Positions 26,126-35,416 of a DNA stretch of 64,000 nucleotides are shown here, piece by piece (the stretch's first letter is position 1; every line of letters starts with the position of its first letter). Under the pieces are notes generated by a model, which saw nothing but the letters and a program-made list of their open reading frames with translations, made no database searches and was not told where the DNA came from. The stretch spans positions 1-64,000 of the forward strand of contig NZ_JBASBH010000035.1 of assembly GCF_049651025.1 (NCBI RefSeq), read 5' to 3'. The position numbers and the translations under genes were made by a program. This stretch comes from Parvibaculum sp049651025. Lineage in GTDB: Bacteria > Pseudomonadota > Alphaproteobacteria > Parvibaculales > Parvibaculaceae.

Positions 26126-27853
26126 ATGACAGCGAACGGTCTTATCCAGATCGCGCTTTTCAGCGTGATCGTTTTGCTTATCGCGCGCCCGCTCGGCGGC
26201 TACATGACGCGCGTGTTCAAGGGAGACCATGTCTTCCTCACGCCGATCCTCCGGCCCGTCGAGTTGCTCTTTTACAGGCTCGCAGGCGTTGACGAAAAAG
26301 ACGATCAGCATTGGCTCCGCTATGGCGGCGCGATGCTTTTTTTCAATTTGGCCTGCTTTGCCCTTCTCTACGCCATGCTGCGTTTGCAGGCCTATCTGCC
26401 CTTCAATCCGCAGGGCTTCGGCAATGTCGATCCATTGCTTGCTTTCAACACGGCGGTTTCCTTCGTCACCAATACCAACTGGCAGAACTACGGCGGCGAG
26501 ACGACGCTGAGCTACTTCGTCCAGATGGCCGGCCTCACCGTGCACAACTTCGTCTCGGCGGCGACCGGCGTGGCGCTGGCGATGGCCTTCATTCGTGGCT
26601 TCTCGCGCGCGTCGGCGAATGGGCTCGGCAATTTCTGGATCGATCTCACACGCTGCTCGCTTTACGTGCTGCTGCCCGTCGCGATCGTCGTCGGCCTCTT
26701 CTTCGTCTGGCAGGGGATGCCGCAGACACTGGGTGCCTATGTCGATGCGACCACCGTCGAAGGCGCACACCAGACCATCGCCGTCGGGCCCGTCGCTTCG
26801 CAAGAGGTGATCAAGATATTCGGCACGAATGGCGGCGGCTTCTTCAATGCAAACTCGTCGCATCCCTTCGAAAATCCGAACGCCATCACCAATCTCGTCC
26901 AGATGCTCCTGATTTTCGCAATCGGCGCGGCGCTCACAAACGTTTTCGGCCGCATGGTCGGCAACGAGTGGCAGGGCTGGGCACTGTTCGGCGCCATGGG
27001 CGTCCTGTTCCTCGTCGGCGCGCTCACAGCCTATCATTTCGAAGCTGTCGGCAACCCGAACATATCTGCGCTCGGCGTCGATCAGACCGTCAGCGCGCTA
27101 CAGGCGGGCGGCAATATGGAGGGCAAGGATGTCCGCTTCGGCATCGCCAATTCCGCCCTCTTTGCCACCGTCACGACGGATGCGTCCTGCGGCGCCGTCA
27201 ATTCCTGGCATGACAGCTTCACGCCGCTTGGCGGGCTCGTTCCCATGGTCAACATGGAGCTTGGCGAAATCATTTTCGGCGGCGTCGGTTCCGGTCTTTA
27301 CGGCATGCTGCTCTTTGCCATCGTCGCCGTCTTCATTGCCGGGCTGATGGTCGGGCGCACGCCGGAATATGTCGGCAAGAAAATCGAGGGCTATGACGTC
27401 AAGATGACGGCGCTCGCCATCATCATCCTGCCCTTCTCAACGCTGGGCTTCACCGCACTTGCAAGCTCGCTTCCCGTCGGCGTGTCGAGCATCGCCAATG
27501 CCGGTCCGCATGGCTTCAGCGAGATCCTCTATGCCTTCAGCTCGACCACAGGTAACAATGGCAGCGCCTTTGGCGGCCTGACGGGCAACACGCCCTTCTA
27601 CAATGTCACGCTGGGGCTTGCGATGCTGATCGGCCGCTTCGGCATGATCGTTCCGATGCTCGCGGTTGCCGGCTCACTCGCGCGCAAGAAACACGTCGCG
27701 ACTTCCGCCGGCACGTTTCCGACCGATGGCGGGCTTTTCGTCGCGATCCTCATCGCCGTCATCATCATCGTCGGCGGCCTCACCTACTTCCCGGCTCTTT
27801 CGCTCGGTCCGATCGTCGAACACTTCTCGATGGTCAACGGCACGCTTTACTGA
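26126..27853 (+). CDS. kdpA: Potassium-transporting ATPase potassium-binding subunit KdpA
   Basis: This 575-residue polytopic protein belongs to the superfamily of K+ transporters. The selectivity-loop regions are present as SFVTNTNWQNYGGE, IFGTNGGGFFNANSSHPFENP, and SSTTGNNGSAFGGL. KdpA binds and channels K+ through the high-affinity Kdp complex in the inner membrane. TAGGAGCC precedes the ATG. Spacing to kdpF and kdpB is nine bases each, the usual tight kdp arrangement. Length is normal for the family. Confidence 0.97.
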   Translation: MTANGLIQIALFSVIVLLIARPLGGYMTRVFKGDHVFLTPILRPVELLFYRLAGVDEKDDQHWLRYGGAMLFFNLACFALLYAMLRLQAYLPFNPQGFGNVDPLLAFNTAVSFVTNTNWQNYGGETTLSYFVQMAGLTVHNFVSAATGVALAMAFIRGFSRASANGLGNFWIDLTRCSLYVLLPVAIVVGLFFVWQGMPQTLGAYVDATTVEGAHQTIAVGPVASQEVIKIFGTNGGGFFNANSSHPFENPNAITNLVQMLLIFAIGAALTNVFGRMVGNEWQGWALFGAMGVLFLVGALTAYHFEAVGNPNISALGVDQTVSALQAGGNMEGKDVRFGIANSALFATVTTDASCGAVNSWHDSFTPLGGLVPMVNMELGEIIFGGVGSGLYGMLLFAIVAVFIAGLMVGRTPEYVGKKIEGYDVKMTALAIIILPFSTLGFTALASSLPVGVSSIANAGPHGFSEILYAFSSTTGNNGSAFGGLTGNTPFYNVTLGLAMLIGRFGMIVPMLAVAGSLARKKHVATSAGTFPTDGGLFVAILIAVIIIVGGLTYFPALSLGPIVEHFSMVNGTLY

Positions 27854-27862
27854 GGAAAAATC

Positions 27863-29947
27863 ATGTCACTTGCTCATAACCCGGCAGCCAGCGAGAGTTC
27901 CTCTCATCGCCTCAAAACGGCTTCGCTCTTCCGGGGCGATCTTGTCAGGCAGGCGATCATCGACTCCTTCGTGAAGCTCAGCCCGCGCACATTGGTCAAG
28001 AACCCGGTCATGTTCGTGGTCGAGATCGTCGCCGCGCTGACAAGCGTTCTGCTGGTGCGCGATCTCGCCATCGGCGCGCATGTCGGCTTCACGGCGCAGA
28101 TCGTCTTCTGGCTATGGTTTACCGTGCTGTTTGCAAACTTCGCTGAAGCCCTTGCCGAAGGACGCGGCAAGGCCCAGGCCGATGCGCTTCGCCGCACGCG
28201 CTCTGAAGCCGTCGCCAAGCTTTTGCGGAAGAGCGGCGCCGGTTATGACATCGTCCCGGCAGCTCAGCTCAAGGTCGGCGACGTCGTGCTGGTCGAGGTG
28301 AACGATCTTATCCCGAGCGACGGCGATGTCGTCGAGGGCGTCGCATCGGTTGACGAATCCGCCATCACCGGCGAATCCGCGCCTGTCATCCGCGAAAGCG
28401 GCGGCGACCGCTCCGCCGTTACAGGCGGCACACGCGTGCTGTCGGACCAGATCAAGGTCCGCATTACCGCCGCACAGGGCTCGACCTTTCTCGACCGGAT
28501 GATCCATCTCGTCGAAGGCGCCGCGCGGCAGAAGACGCCGAATGAAATAGCGCTCAACATCCTTCTCGTCGGCCTCACCATCATCTTCCTGTTCGCGACG
28601 GTAACGATCCCGAGCTTTGTTTCCTATGCGGGCGGCACCGTGCCGGTCACGGTTCTCGTCGCGCTCTTTGTCACGCTCATCCCGACGACAATCGGCGCGC
28701 TGCTTTCTGCCATCGGCATTGCGGGCATGGATCGCCTCGTGAAATTCAACGTGCTCGCCATGTCCGGCCGCGCCGTCGAGGCGGCAGGCGATGTCGATAC
28801 GCTGCTCCTCGACAAGACGGGCACCATCACGCTCGGCAATCGCGTCGCCAGCGAATTCGTGACCATGCCCGGCGTCAGCGCACAGGAGCTTGCCGATGCA
28901 GCGCAGCTTTCCTCTCTAAGCGACGAAACGCCGGAAGGCCGCTCCATCGTCATTCTCGCCAAGGAAAAATATGGCCTGCGCGGGCGCGAGCTTGCCAATC
29001 TCAACGCGAAGTTCATTCCCTTCTCGGCCCAGACACGCATGAGCGGCATCGACATTGACGGGCATCAGATCCGGAAAGGCGCCGCCGATGCGATATTGCA
29101 ATTCGTCGGCGTGAATGCTCCCAATGCCGTCGTACCGAAGGAATTCCAGCAGGTCGTCGACGGGATCGCTCGCGCGGGCGGAACGCCGCTCGCCGTGTCG
29201 AAAGATCACACTATCCTCGGCGTCATCCACCTCAAGGACATCGTCAAGGGCGGCATTCGCGAGCGTTTCGCGGCGCTGCGCCGGATGGGCATTCGCACCA
29301 TCATGATCACCGGCGACAACCCGCTGACGGCAGCCGCCATTGCGGCGGAATCGGGTGTTGACGATTTTCTCGCTCAGGCAACGCCCGAGGACAAGCTGCG
29401 CCTGATCCGCGAGGAACAGGCCAAGGGAAAGCTCGTCGCCATGTGCGGCGACGGCACCAATGACGCGCCCGCGCTTGCTCAGGCCGATGTCGGCGTCGCC
29501 ATGCAGACCGGCACGCAAGCCGCCCGCGAGGCCGGTAACATGATCGACCTCGACAGCGATCCGACAAAGCTCATCGAGATCGTCGCCATCGGCAAGCAAT
29601 TGCTGATGACGCGCGGCACGCTGACCACGTTTTCGATCGCCAACGATGTCGCAAAATATTTCGCGATCATCCCGGCCATGTTCGCGGCCTTCTATCCGGG
29701 CCTCGGCGTGCTCAACATCATGCATCTCTCGACCCCGCAAAGCGCGATCCTGTCGGCCATCATCTTCAATGCGCTCATCATCATCGCATTGATCCCGCTG
29801 GCACTCCGGGGCGTTCAGTACACGCCGCGCAGCGCCGCCGCCTTCCTGATCCGCAATCTGCTGATCTATGGCGCGGGCGGCATCATCGTTCCCTTCATCG
29901 GCATCAAGCTCATCGATCTCACCATCACGGCAATCGGTCTTGTCTGA
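27863..29947 (+). CDS. kdpB: Potassium-transporting P-type ATPase subunit KdpB
   Basis: The product is 694 residues. The phosphorylated aspartate is D317 in LLLDKTGTITLG. The actuator-domain TGESAPV and the hinge GDGTNDAPALAQADVG are intact, as is MITGDNPLTAA. KdpB hydrolyses ATP to drive K+ uptake through KdpA. There is a nine-base gap to kdpA and kdpC. Nothing unusual is seen in its length or motifs. Confidence 0.97.
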   Translation: MSLAHNPAASESSSHRLKTASLFRGDLVRQAIIDSFVKLSPRTLVKNPVMFVVEIVAALTSVLLVRDLAIGAHVGFTAQIVFWLWFTVLFANFAEALAEGRGKAQADALRRTRSEAVAKLLRKSGAGYDIVPAAQLKVGDVVLVEVNDLIPSDGDVVEGVASVDESAITGESAPVIRESGGDRSAVTGGTRVLSDQIKVRITAAQGSTFLDRMIHLVEGAARQKTPNEIALNILLVGLTIIFLFATVTIPSFVSYAGGTVPVTVLVALFVTLIPTTIGALLSAIGIAGMDRLVKFNVLAMSGRAVEAAGDVDTLLLDKTGTITLGNRVASEFVTMPGVSAQELADAAQLSSLSDETPEGRSIVILAKEKYGLRGRELANLNAKFIPFSAQTRMSGIDIDGHQIRKGAADAILQFVGVNAPNAVVPKEFQQVVDGIARAGGTPLAVSKDHTILGVIHLKDIVKGGIRERFAALRRMGIRTIMITGDNPLTAAAIAAESGVDDFLAQATPEDKLRLIREEQAKGKLVAMCGDGTNDAPALAQADVGVAMQTGTQAAREAGNMIDLDSDPTKLIEIVAIGKQLLMTRGTLTTFSIANDVAKYFAIIPAMFAAFYPGLGVLNIMHLSTPQSAILSAIIFNALIIIALIPLALRGVQYTPRSAAAFLIRNLLIYGAGGIIVPFIGIKLIDLTITAIGLV

Positions 29948-29956
29948 GGAAAAGCC

Positions 29957-30556
29957 ATGTTGAAAGAAATCCGCCCTGCCATCATCCTCACGCTGCTGCT
30001 CACGCTGCTCCTCGGCCTTGCCTATCCGCTCGGCATGACGCGCCTTGCCGGAATGTTCTTTCCTCATCAGGCATCAGGCAGCCTCATCGTGAAGAACGGC
30101 GCCGTCATCGGCTCCGAAATCATCGGCCAGACCTTCTCGAGCGCGAAATATTTCCATAGCCGCCCCTCGGCGACGACAGGGACCGACGACAAGGGCAACA
30201 CCATTGCGCTCCCCAACAACGCCGCCAATTCGATGGGCTCCAATCTCGGGCCGACCAGCAAGGCCTTGATGGAGCGCATCAGGGGCGACGTTGAAAAGCT
30301 GAAAGCCGAAAACCCCGGCGCGGCCATTCCCGTCGACATGGTGACGACCTCGGCAAGCGGTTTCGACCCCGACATCACGCCCGCAGCCGCCCTCTTTCAG
30401 GTGCCCCGCGTCGCCAAGGCCCGGAATCTCGATCAGGCCAAGGTGGAAGCCCTCGTCAACCAGTTCACGAAACCGCGAACGCTGGGTATCATTGGCGAAC
30501 CAGCGGTCAACGTCCTGAAGCTCAACATGGCTCTGGATGCCGCAACGGCGGGATGA
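29957..30556 (+). CDS. kdpC: Potassium-transporting ATPase subunit KdpC
   Basis: This 199-residue protein has one N-terminal membrane helix (IILTLLLTLLLGLAYPLGMT). The periplasmic part has the family motifs IGQTFSSAKYFHSRPSA, SNLGPTSKAL, and DMVTTSASGFDPDITP. KdpC assembles with KdpB and raises its ATP affinity. It lies nine bases after kdpB and 23 bases before kdpD. Confidence 0.96.
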   Translation: MLKEIRPAIILTLLLTLLLGLAYPLGMTRLAGMFFPHQASGSLIVKNGAVIGSEIIGQTFSSAKYFHSRPSATTGTDDKGNTIALPNNAANSMGSNLGPTSKALMERIRGDVEKLKAENPGAAIPVDMVTTSASGFDPDITPAAALFQVPRVAKARNLDQAKVEALVNQFTKPRTLGIIGEPAVNVLKLNMALDAATAG

Positions 30557-30579
30557 ACGCGTTGACCCGACAGGCATAG

Positions 30580-33282
30580 ATGGCAAGCATCGACCAGACG
30601 GCGAGACGACCCACTCCCGAAGCCTTGCTGGAACAGGCGGCGACGGAAGGGCGCGGCAAACTCAAGATCTTCCTCGGCGCTGCGCCCGGCGTCGGCAAGA
30701 CATATGAGATGCTGAGCTCCGGCGCCCAGCGCCAGAGAGAAGGCGTCGACGTCGTCATAGGCATCGTTGAAACGCATGGCCGCGCGGAAACCGAAAATCT
30801 GACGCGCGGCCTTGAAACGCTGCCCCGCGGCCGCATCGCCTACAAGGGCCGCATTCTCGAAGAGATGGACATCGATGCGGTTCTCGCGCGCCGTCCTTCG
30901 CTCGTTCTCGTTGACGAGCTTGCGCATACGAACGCGCCCGGCTCGCGCCACCCCAAGCGCTATCAGGACGTCGAGGAGCTGCTCGATGCGGGCATCGACG
31001 TCTATACGACGCTCAACGTGCAGCATGTCGAGAGCCTCAACGACGTCGTGGCGCAGATCACGCGCATCCGGGTTCGCGAGACCGTGCCGGATTCGATCAT
31101 CGACCGTGCCGACGAGATCGAGGTCATCGACGTCACGCCGCAAGAGCTGATCCAGCGGCTGCATGAAGGCAAGGTCTATGTGCGCGACGCGGCGCAGCGC
31201 GCGCTGAAGCATTATTTCTCTCCCGGCAATCTGACGGCGCTGCGCGAACTCGCCCTCAGGCGCACGGCGCAGCGCGTCGACGAGCAGATGCTGAGCTATA
31301 TGCGCGCGCATGCGATTGCGGGACCCTGGGCGACGGATGAACGCCTCCTCGTCTGCATCGATGGCGGCCCGGCCTCCACCGGCCTCGTGCGCTACGCGCG
31401 GCGCTCCGCCGACCGGCTGCGCTGCAACTGGGCGGCGATCCATGTCGAAACGCTCGGCCATATTCCGGTGAGCGAGGCAGAGCGCGACAGGTTGAGCGAG
31501 GCGCTGCGTCTCGCCGAGACGCTGGGTGGCGAGGCCGTCACGCTTTCCAACGATCACGTTGCCGACGCGATCCTTGCCTATGCGCGCGAGAGCAATGCGA
31601 CCCAGATCGTCCTCGGGCGGCCGCATGGCACCCGCTGGTTCGCGGCCTTTCGGCCCAACGTCACCAGCAATCTCATTCGCAATGCCGGGCAGATCGGCAT
31701 TCATGTCGTGCCGGGCGATTCCGGCCCGGCAGAAAAAACCATCCGCACGCGCGTCGCGGGTGAAGGCGTTGACCTGATGCCTTATGCAATGAGCACGTTG
31801 ACCGTCGGCGCGGCAATCGGCCTGGGCCGCCTCATCCATGTCATCACGCCGCTTCCCAATATCTCGCTGGTTTTCCTCGCCGCGATCCTCTTCACCGCCG
31901 TCAATTACGGGCTCTGGCCCTCGCTCTATGCGTCGCTGATCAGCACCCTCGCCTATAATTTCTTTTTTCTCGCACCGCTTTACACCTTCACCATCGCGGA
32001 CCCGGCAAATATTCTCGCCCTCATCTTCTTCACCATCGTTGCGGTTCTCACCAGCAATCTGACGGCACGCACGCGGCGCCAGATCGTCGTTGCCCAAACG
32101 CGCGTCAAGACGACGACGGACCTCAATTCCTTCAGCCGCAAGCTTGCCGGCATCAATGACCTCGACGATCTGCTCTGGGCGGCGTCCTTCCAGATCGCCT
32201 CCATGCTGAAACTGCGCGTCGTCTTCCTCTTTCCCGCCGACGGCCATATGAGCGTCGCCGCAGCCTATCCGCCGGAAGATGTCGCGGATGACGCGGACCT
32301 CGCCGCCGCGCGCTGGGCCTTCGACCATCAGCGCCCGGCGGGCCGCAGTTCGGACACGCTGCCCGGCGCCAAGCGCCTCTTCCTGCCGATCAAGACCGCG
32401 ACCGGTATGCTCGCGGTCGTCGGCCTCGACCGCGAAGCGCCCGGCCCGCTTTTCACTGCCGATGAGCGACGGCTTCTTGATGCGTTGCTCGACCAGATCG
32501 CGGTTTCCATCGAGCGCATCAGGCTTGCCGAGGATATCGACAATGCGCGTGTGATGAGCGAAACGGAGCGGTTGCGCGGCGCCCTTCTCACCTCCATCTC
32601 ACACGACCTCAGAACGCCGCTCGCCTCGATCATCGGCGCGGTCTCGAGCCTCAGAAGTTATTTCGACCAGTATGATGCGAAGCAGCGCACGGACCTCATT
32701 GCGACCATCGAGGACGAGGCCGAACGCCTCAATCGCTTTGTCGGCAATCTGCTCGACATCACGCGCCTCGAATCCGGCGCACTCAACATTCGCACCGACC
32801 GGGTGGAGATCGGCGAACTCATCGAAACGGCGCTGCGCCGCGCCGCACGCATGCTCGCAAAGCATCGCGTGGAGGTCGCGCTCTCGCCTGACCTTCCACC
32901 CGTCCGCGCCGATGCCGTTCTGCTGGAACAGGTGATCTTCAATCTGCTCGACAATGCCGCAAAATATTCGCCGCCGGGCAGTCTTGTCCGCATCGGCGCC
33001 GAGCATGCCCATAGCGAGATTCTTATCCGCGTGACCGATGAAGGCGAAGGCATACCGCCCGACGAGATCGATCTCATCTTCGACAAGTTCCATCGCGTAC
33101 GCGCAGGCGATCAGCGCCCGGCCGGAACGGGGCTTGGCCTCGCCGTCTGTCGCGGTTTCGTGGAAGCGTTCGGGGGGCACATCACCGCCGCCAACCGCGC
33201 CGACCGCCACGGCGCACAGTTCACCATCGCGCTGCCTGTGGGCCCGCTCGATGCATCAGACAAGGCAAGATATCAGGCATGA
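30580..33282 (+). CDS. kdpD: Osmosensitive K+ channel sensor histidine kinase KdpD
   Basis: The product is 900 residues with the full KdpD plan. The N-terminal KdpD domain has Walker A GAAPGVGKT (33-41) and LVDELAHTNAPGSRH. A universal-stress-like domain spans about 250-370, followed by four closely packed membrane helices (about 395-490) and a GAF-like segment. The HisKA motif SISHDLRTPLAS carries H675, and the C-terminal ATPase domain has NLLDNAAKYSPPG and GTGLGLAVCRG. It senses low K+ or ionic strength and phosphorylates KdpE. It overlaps kdpE by four bases (ATGA). Confidence 0.97.
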   Translation: MASIDQTARRPTPEALLEQAATEGRGKLKIFLGAAPGVGKTYEMLSSGAQRQREGVDVVIGIVETHGRAETENLTRGLETLPRGRIAYKGRILEEMDIDAVLARRPSLVLVDELAHTNAPGSRHPKRYQDVEELLDAGIDVYTTLNVQHVESLNDVVAQITRIRVRETVPDSIIDRADEIEVIDVTPQELIQRLHEGKVYVRDAAQRALKHYFSPGNLTALRELALRRTAQRVDEQMLSYMRAHAIAGPWATDERLLVCIDGGPASTGLVRYARRSADRLRCNWAAIHVETLGHIPVSEAERDRLSEALRLAETLGGEAVTLSNDHVADAILAYARESNATQIVLGRPHGTRWFAAFRPNVTSNLIRNAGQIGIHVVPGDSGPAEKTIRTRVAGEGVDLMPYAMSTLTVGAAIGLGRLIHVITPLPNISLVFLAAILFTAVNYGLWPSLYASLISTLAYNFFFLAPLYTFTIADPANILALIFFTIVAVLTSNLTARTRRQIVVAQTRVKTTTDLNSFSRKLAGINDLDDLLWAASFQIASMLKLRVVFLFPADGHMSVAAAYPPEDVADDADLAAARWAFDHQRPAGRSSDTLPGAKRLFLPIKTATGMLAVVGLDREAPGPLFTADERRLLDALLDQIAVSIERIRLAEDIDNARVMSETERLRGALLTSISHDLRTPLASIIGAVSSLRSYFDQYDAKQRTDLIATIEDEAERLNRFVGNLLDITRLESGALNIRTDRVEIGELIETALRRAARMLAKHRVEVALSPDLPPVRADAVLLEQVIFNLLDNAAKYSPPGSLVRIGAEHAHSEILIRVTDEGEGIPPDEIDLIFDKFHRVRAGDQRPAGTGLGLAVCRGFVEAFGGHITAANRADRHGAQFTIALPVGPLDASDKARYQA

Positions 33283-33968
33283 GTGCATCGACGCATATTC
33301 TCATCGTCGACGATGAACCGCAGATCCGACGCTTCCTGCGCACCAGCCTCGGCGCGCAGGGCTATCGCCTGTCTGAAGCGGCGACCGCCGCCGAGGCGCA
33401 AGCGATGGCGGCGAAAGACGAACCCGACCTCGTCATTCTCGATCTCGGCCTTCCCGACGGCGACGGATTTTCAGTGATCGAGACGTTGCGTGCACATTCG
33501 CATGTTCCGATCATCGTGCTGTCGGTACGCAGCGACGAGCAGGGCAAGGTCCGCGCACTCGATCTCGGTGCCGACGACTATGTGACGAAGCCCTTCGGCA
33601 TGGAGGAACTGGTTGCGCGCGTGCGCACGGCCCTGCGTCACAAACTTCAGGTGCAGGGCGAAGCGCCGATCTTCCGCAGCGGCGATCTCACCGCCGATCT
33701 TGTGCGTCGCCTCATCACTGTTGGTGGCCGGGAAATAAAACTTTCCGCGAAGGAATATGATCTCCTGCGCATTCTCATCATGCATGCAGGCAAGGTGCTG
33801 ACGCATGGCTTCCTGCTGCGCGAAGTCTGGGGCCCGGCGCATACGGAAGACGTGCAATATCTCCGCGTCTATATTCGCCAGCTCCGCGAAAAACTCGAAG
33901 CCGATCCCACCTTGCCGCAATTAATTCTCACCGAGACAGGCGTGGGCTACCGGCTGCGAGCGGAGTGA
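33279..33968 (+). CDS. kdpE: KDP operon response regulator KdpE
   Basis: This 229-residue OmpR/PhoB-type regulator has an acidic pocket ILIVDDEPQ, phospho-acceptor D55 in LVILDLGLPDGDG, and the switch lysine in DDYVTKPFG. Its winged-helix DNA-binding domain ends with RVYIRQLREKLE and TETGVGYRLRAE. It should activate the kdp promoter. Its ATG lies inside the kdpD stop region, and its own stop overlaps the GTG of the next frame by four bases, so that remnant is translationally coupled to it. Confidence 0.97.
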   Translation: MSASTHILIVDDEPQIRRFLRTSLGAQGYRLSEAATAAEAQAMAAKDEPDLVILDLGLPDGDGFSVIETLRAHSHVPIIVLSVRSDEQGKVRALDLGADDYVTKPFGMEELVARVRTALRHKLQVQGEAPIFRSGDLTADLVRRLITVGGREIKLSAKEYDLLRILIMHAGKVLTHGFLLREVWGPAHTEDVQYLRVYIRQLREKLEADPTLPQLILTETGVGYRLRAE

Positions 33969-34684
33969 CGAACGGCATTCAACAGATCATCGTCAGCGGC
34001 GCCATCTCCAATGCGCCCTCCATCCGGCTCGCTCCCGGCCAGTCCCTGCGTGGCGAAGATGACGGAGCTTCCATCACCTTCACCCTGGGCAAAGACGGCG
34101 TTCAGCTTTCATCCGACAATCGCGTCCACAACATCCATCTCAAGACCTCAGTGGGCAAGTGCGCGATCCTCAACGACACCGCTGTTGCGAGCTTTGGGCG
34201 GATCGAACTGCGCGGCGTCACGACGACCGGTCGCGTCCAGATTCTGGCGCGCGACGCGGTGCGCGGCGGCCATGTCGACGTGAACGGCCACTACACCCCC
34301 GCCACCAAGGCGGACGTCGCCGCCGAGCGCGCCTATATGGTCGATCTGCATCAGCAGGTGCTCAACCTCGTGCGATCCGGCCAGTCATGGGACGAACTCT
34401 ATCGCAACGTCCACTTCAGCAACGATGGCAAAAAATGGATTGCCTTCGACAGCGTCCGTCCCAAATCAAAATTGCCCAAGCGCCACGCGACGTACGGCAT
34501 CCGTATCGGTTGGTTCGTGACCGACTTTGTGAGCGGGTGCAGGTACCTCCTGCACAGTATTGGTCACCTTGCCGATGCCGGTGACTTCCACTTCGACCAC
34601 GTCGCCCGGATTCATGGGGCGCGAATTTGCGGGTGTGCCTGTGAGCACGATGTCGCCCGGCAGAAAGGTGATGTGTCGCGATAG
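33965..34684 (+). pseudogene. Chimeric remnant: beta-helix protein N-terminus joined to an MBL-fold hydrolase C-terminus
   Basis: The frame starts at GTG 33965 overlapping the kdpE stop (GTGA). Residues 1-108 (QQIIVSGAISNAPSIRLAPG up to GGHVDVNG) look like the start of a larger beta-helix protein of about 400 residues, as I remember that family. Residues 109-166 (HYTPATKADVAAERAYM, SWDELYRNVHFS, KKWIAFDSVRP) look like the extreme C-terminus of a metallo-beta-lactamase-fold hydrolase. The join is at about 34289. From about 34466 the frame runs antisense through the convergent FAH gene. I infer a deletion fusion of two genes with further loss at the 3' side. Both family assignments are from memory and unconfirmed. 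Confidence 0.5.
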
Positions 34685-35296
34685 ATCGGCGAAGATGTAA
34701 TCGATCGGGAAGGTCATGTCGCTGACCGGCCCGTCCTGCACCACCTTGCCGTTAATGTAGGTGCGCACGCTCTCCTTGCGGATATCGACACCCCTGACGA
34801 TGCCGGGGCCAATCGGACAAAAACCGTCCTGGCCCTTCACCCGCAGCATCGAGCCTGCATCCGTGTCGCGAAAATCTTGCGCACCGACATCGTTGGCCGG
34901 AGCAAAACCCGCGAGATGATCCCAGACATCCTCGCGCGCAATATTGCGCATCGGCTTGCCGACGATCGCCGCGATCTCGCCCTCATAGTTGAGATATTTG
35001 CAGTTCGCGGGCCGATTCAGAAAGCCGCGATGGGAATTGAGCGTCGTCAGCGGCTTCTGGAAATAGGTCGGCGTCACCAGCGGCGGAGCCTTGAACTCGG
35101 CGCGACGAGAGTCGTAGTTCAAATGGATGCAGATGATCTTGGTCGGATCGCAAGGCGGAAGGTAAACAGCATCGGCGTCGGCAACCGTGCGTCCATCGCC
35201 GAGCCGCAGCCAGTCTCCTTCGGGACGCACCCATTTCGGCGTTCCTTCGTGAAGGATACGGCGCCATTCCTCGCGGGGACCATTCAGAACCGACAT
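34466..35296 (-). CDS. Fumarylacetoacetate hydrolase family protein (HpaG-type isomerase/decarboxylase)
   Basis: The product is 276 residues. The FAH metal-binding residues are in KYLNYEGEIAAIVGK, the distal motif is AGFAPANDVGAQDFR, and the C-terminal core ends DIVLTGTPANSRPMNPGD. In homoprotocatechuate degradation HpaG decarboxylates and isomerises the ring-cleavage product. The position as last gene of the hpa-like leftward operon supports that role. About 30 residues after the fold (from EVPAPAHKVGH) look like an unconserved extension running over the chimeric remnant, so the 3' end may have been remade by a rearrangement. Confidence 0.8.
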   Translation of the reverse strand: MSVLNGPREEWRRILHEGTPKWVRPEGDWLRLGDGRTVADADAVYLPPCDPTKIICIHLNYDSRRAEFKAPPLVTPTYFQKPLTTLNSHRGFLNRPANCKYLNYEGEIAAIVGKPMRNIAREDVWDHLAGFAPANDVGAQDFRDTDAGSMLRVKGQDGFCPIGPGIVRGVDIRKESVRTYINGKVVQDGPVSDMTFPIDYIFADLSRHITFLPGDIVLTGTPANSRPMNPGDVVEVEVTGIGKVTNTVQEVPAPAHKVGHEPTDTDAVRRVALGQF

Positions 35297-35330
35297 TCAT
35301 TTCTCCCGTTCATTTTCTGATTTGGATTCA

Positions 35331-35361
35331 GCCGGGGAGCTGATCCAGCAAGCTCCCCGGC
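35331..35361 (-). repeat. Intercistronic 11-bp inverted repeat
   Basis: GCCGGGGAGCT (35331-35341) pairs perfectly with 35351-35361 between the dioxygenase and FAH genes. There is no T tract on the minus strand, so it is more likely an mRNA stability or processing element than a full terminator. Confidence 0.55.
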
Positions 35362-35416
35362 AATGCTCGCCGCCCATACTCTGGGGAAGCGGCGGACATG
35401 GTCGATCTCGTCGCCG

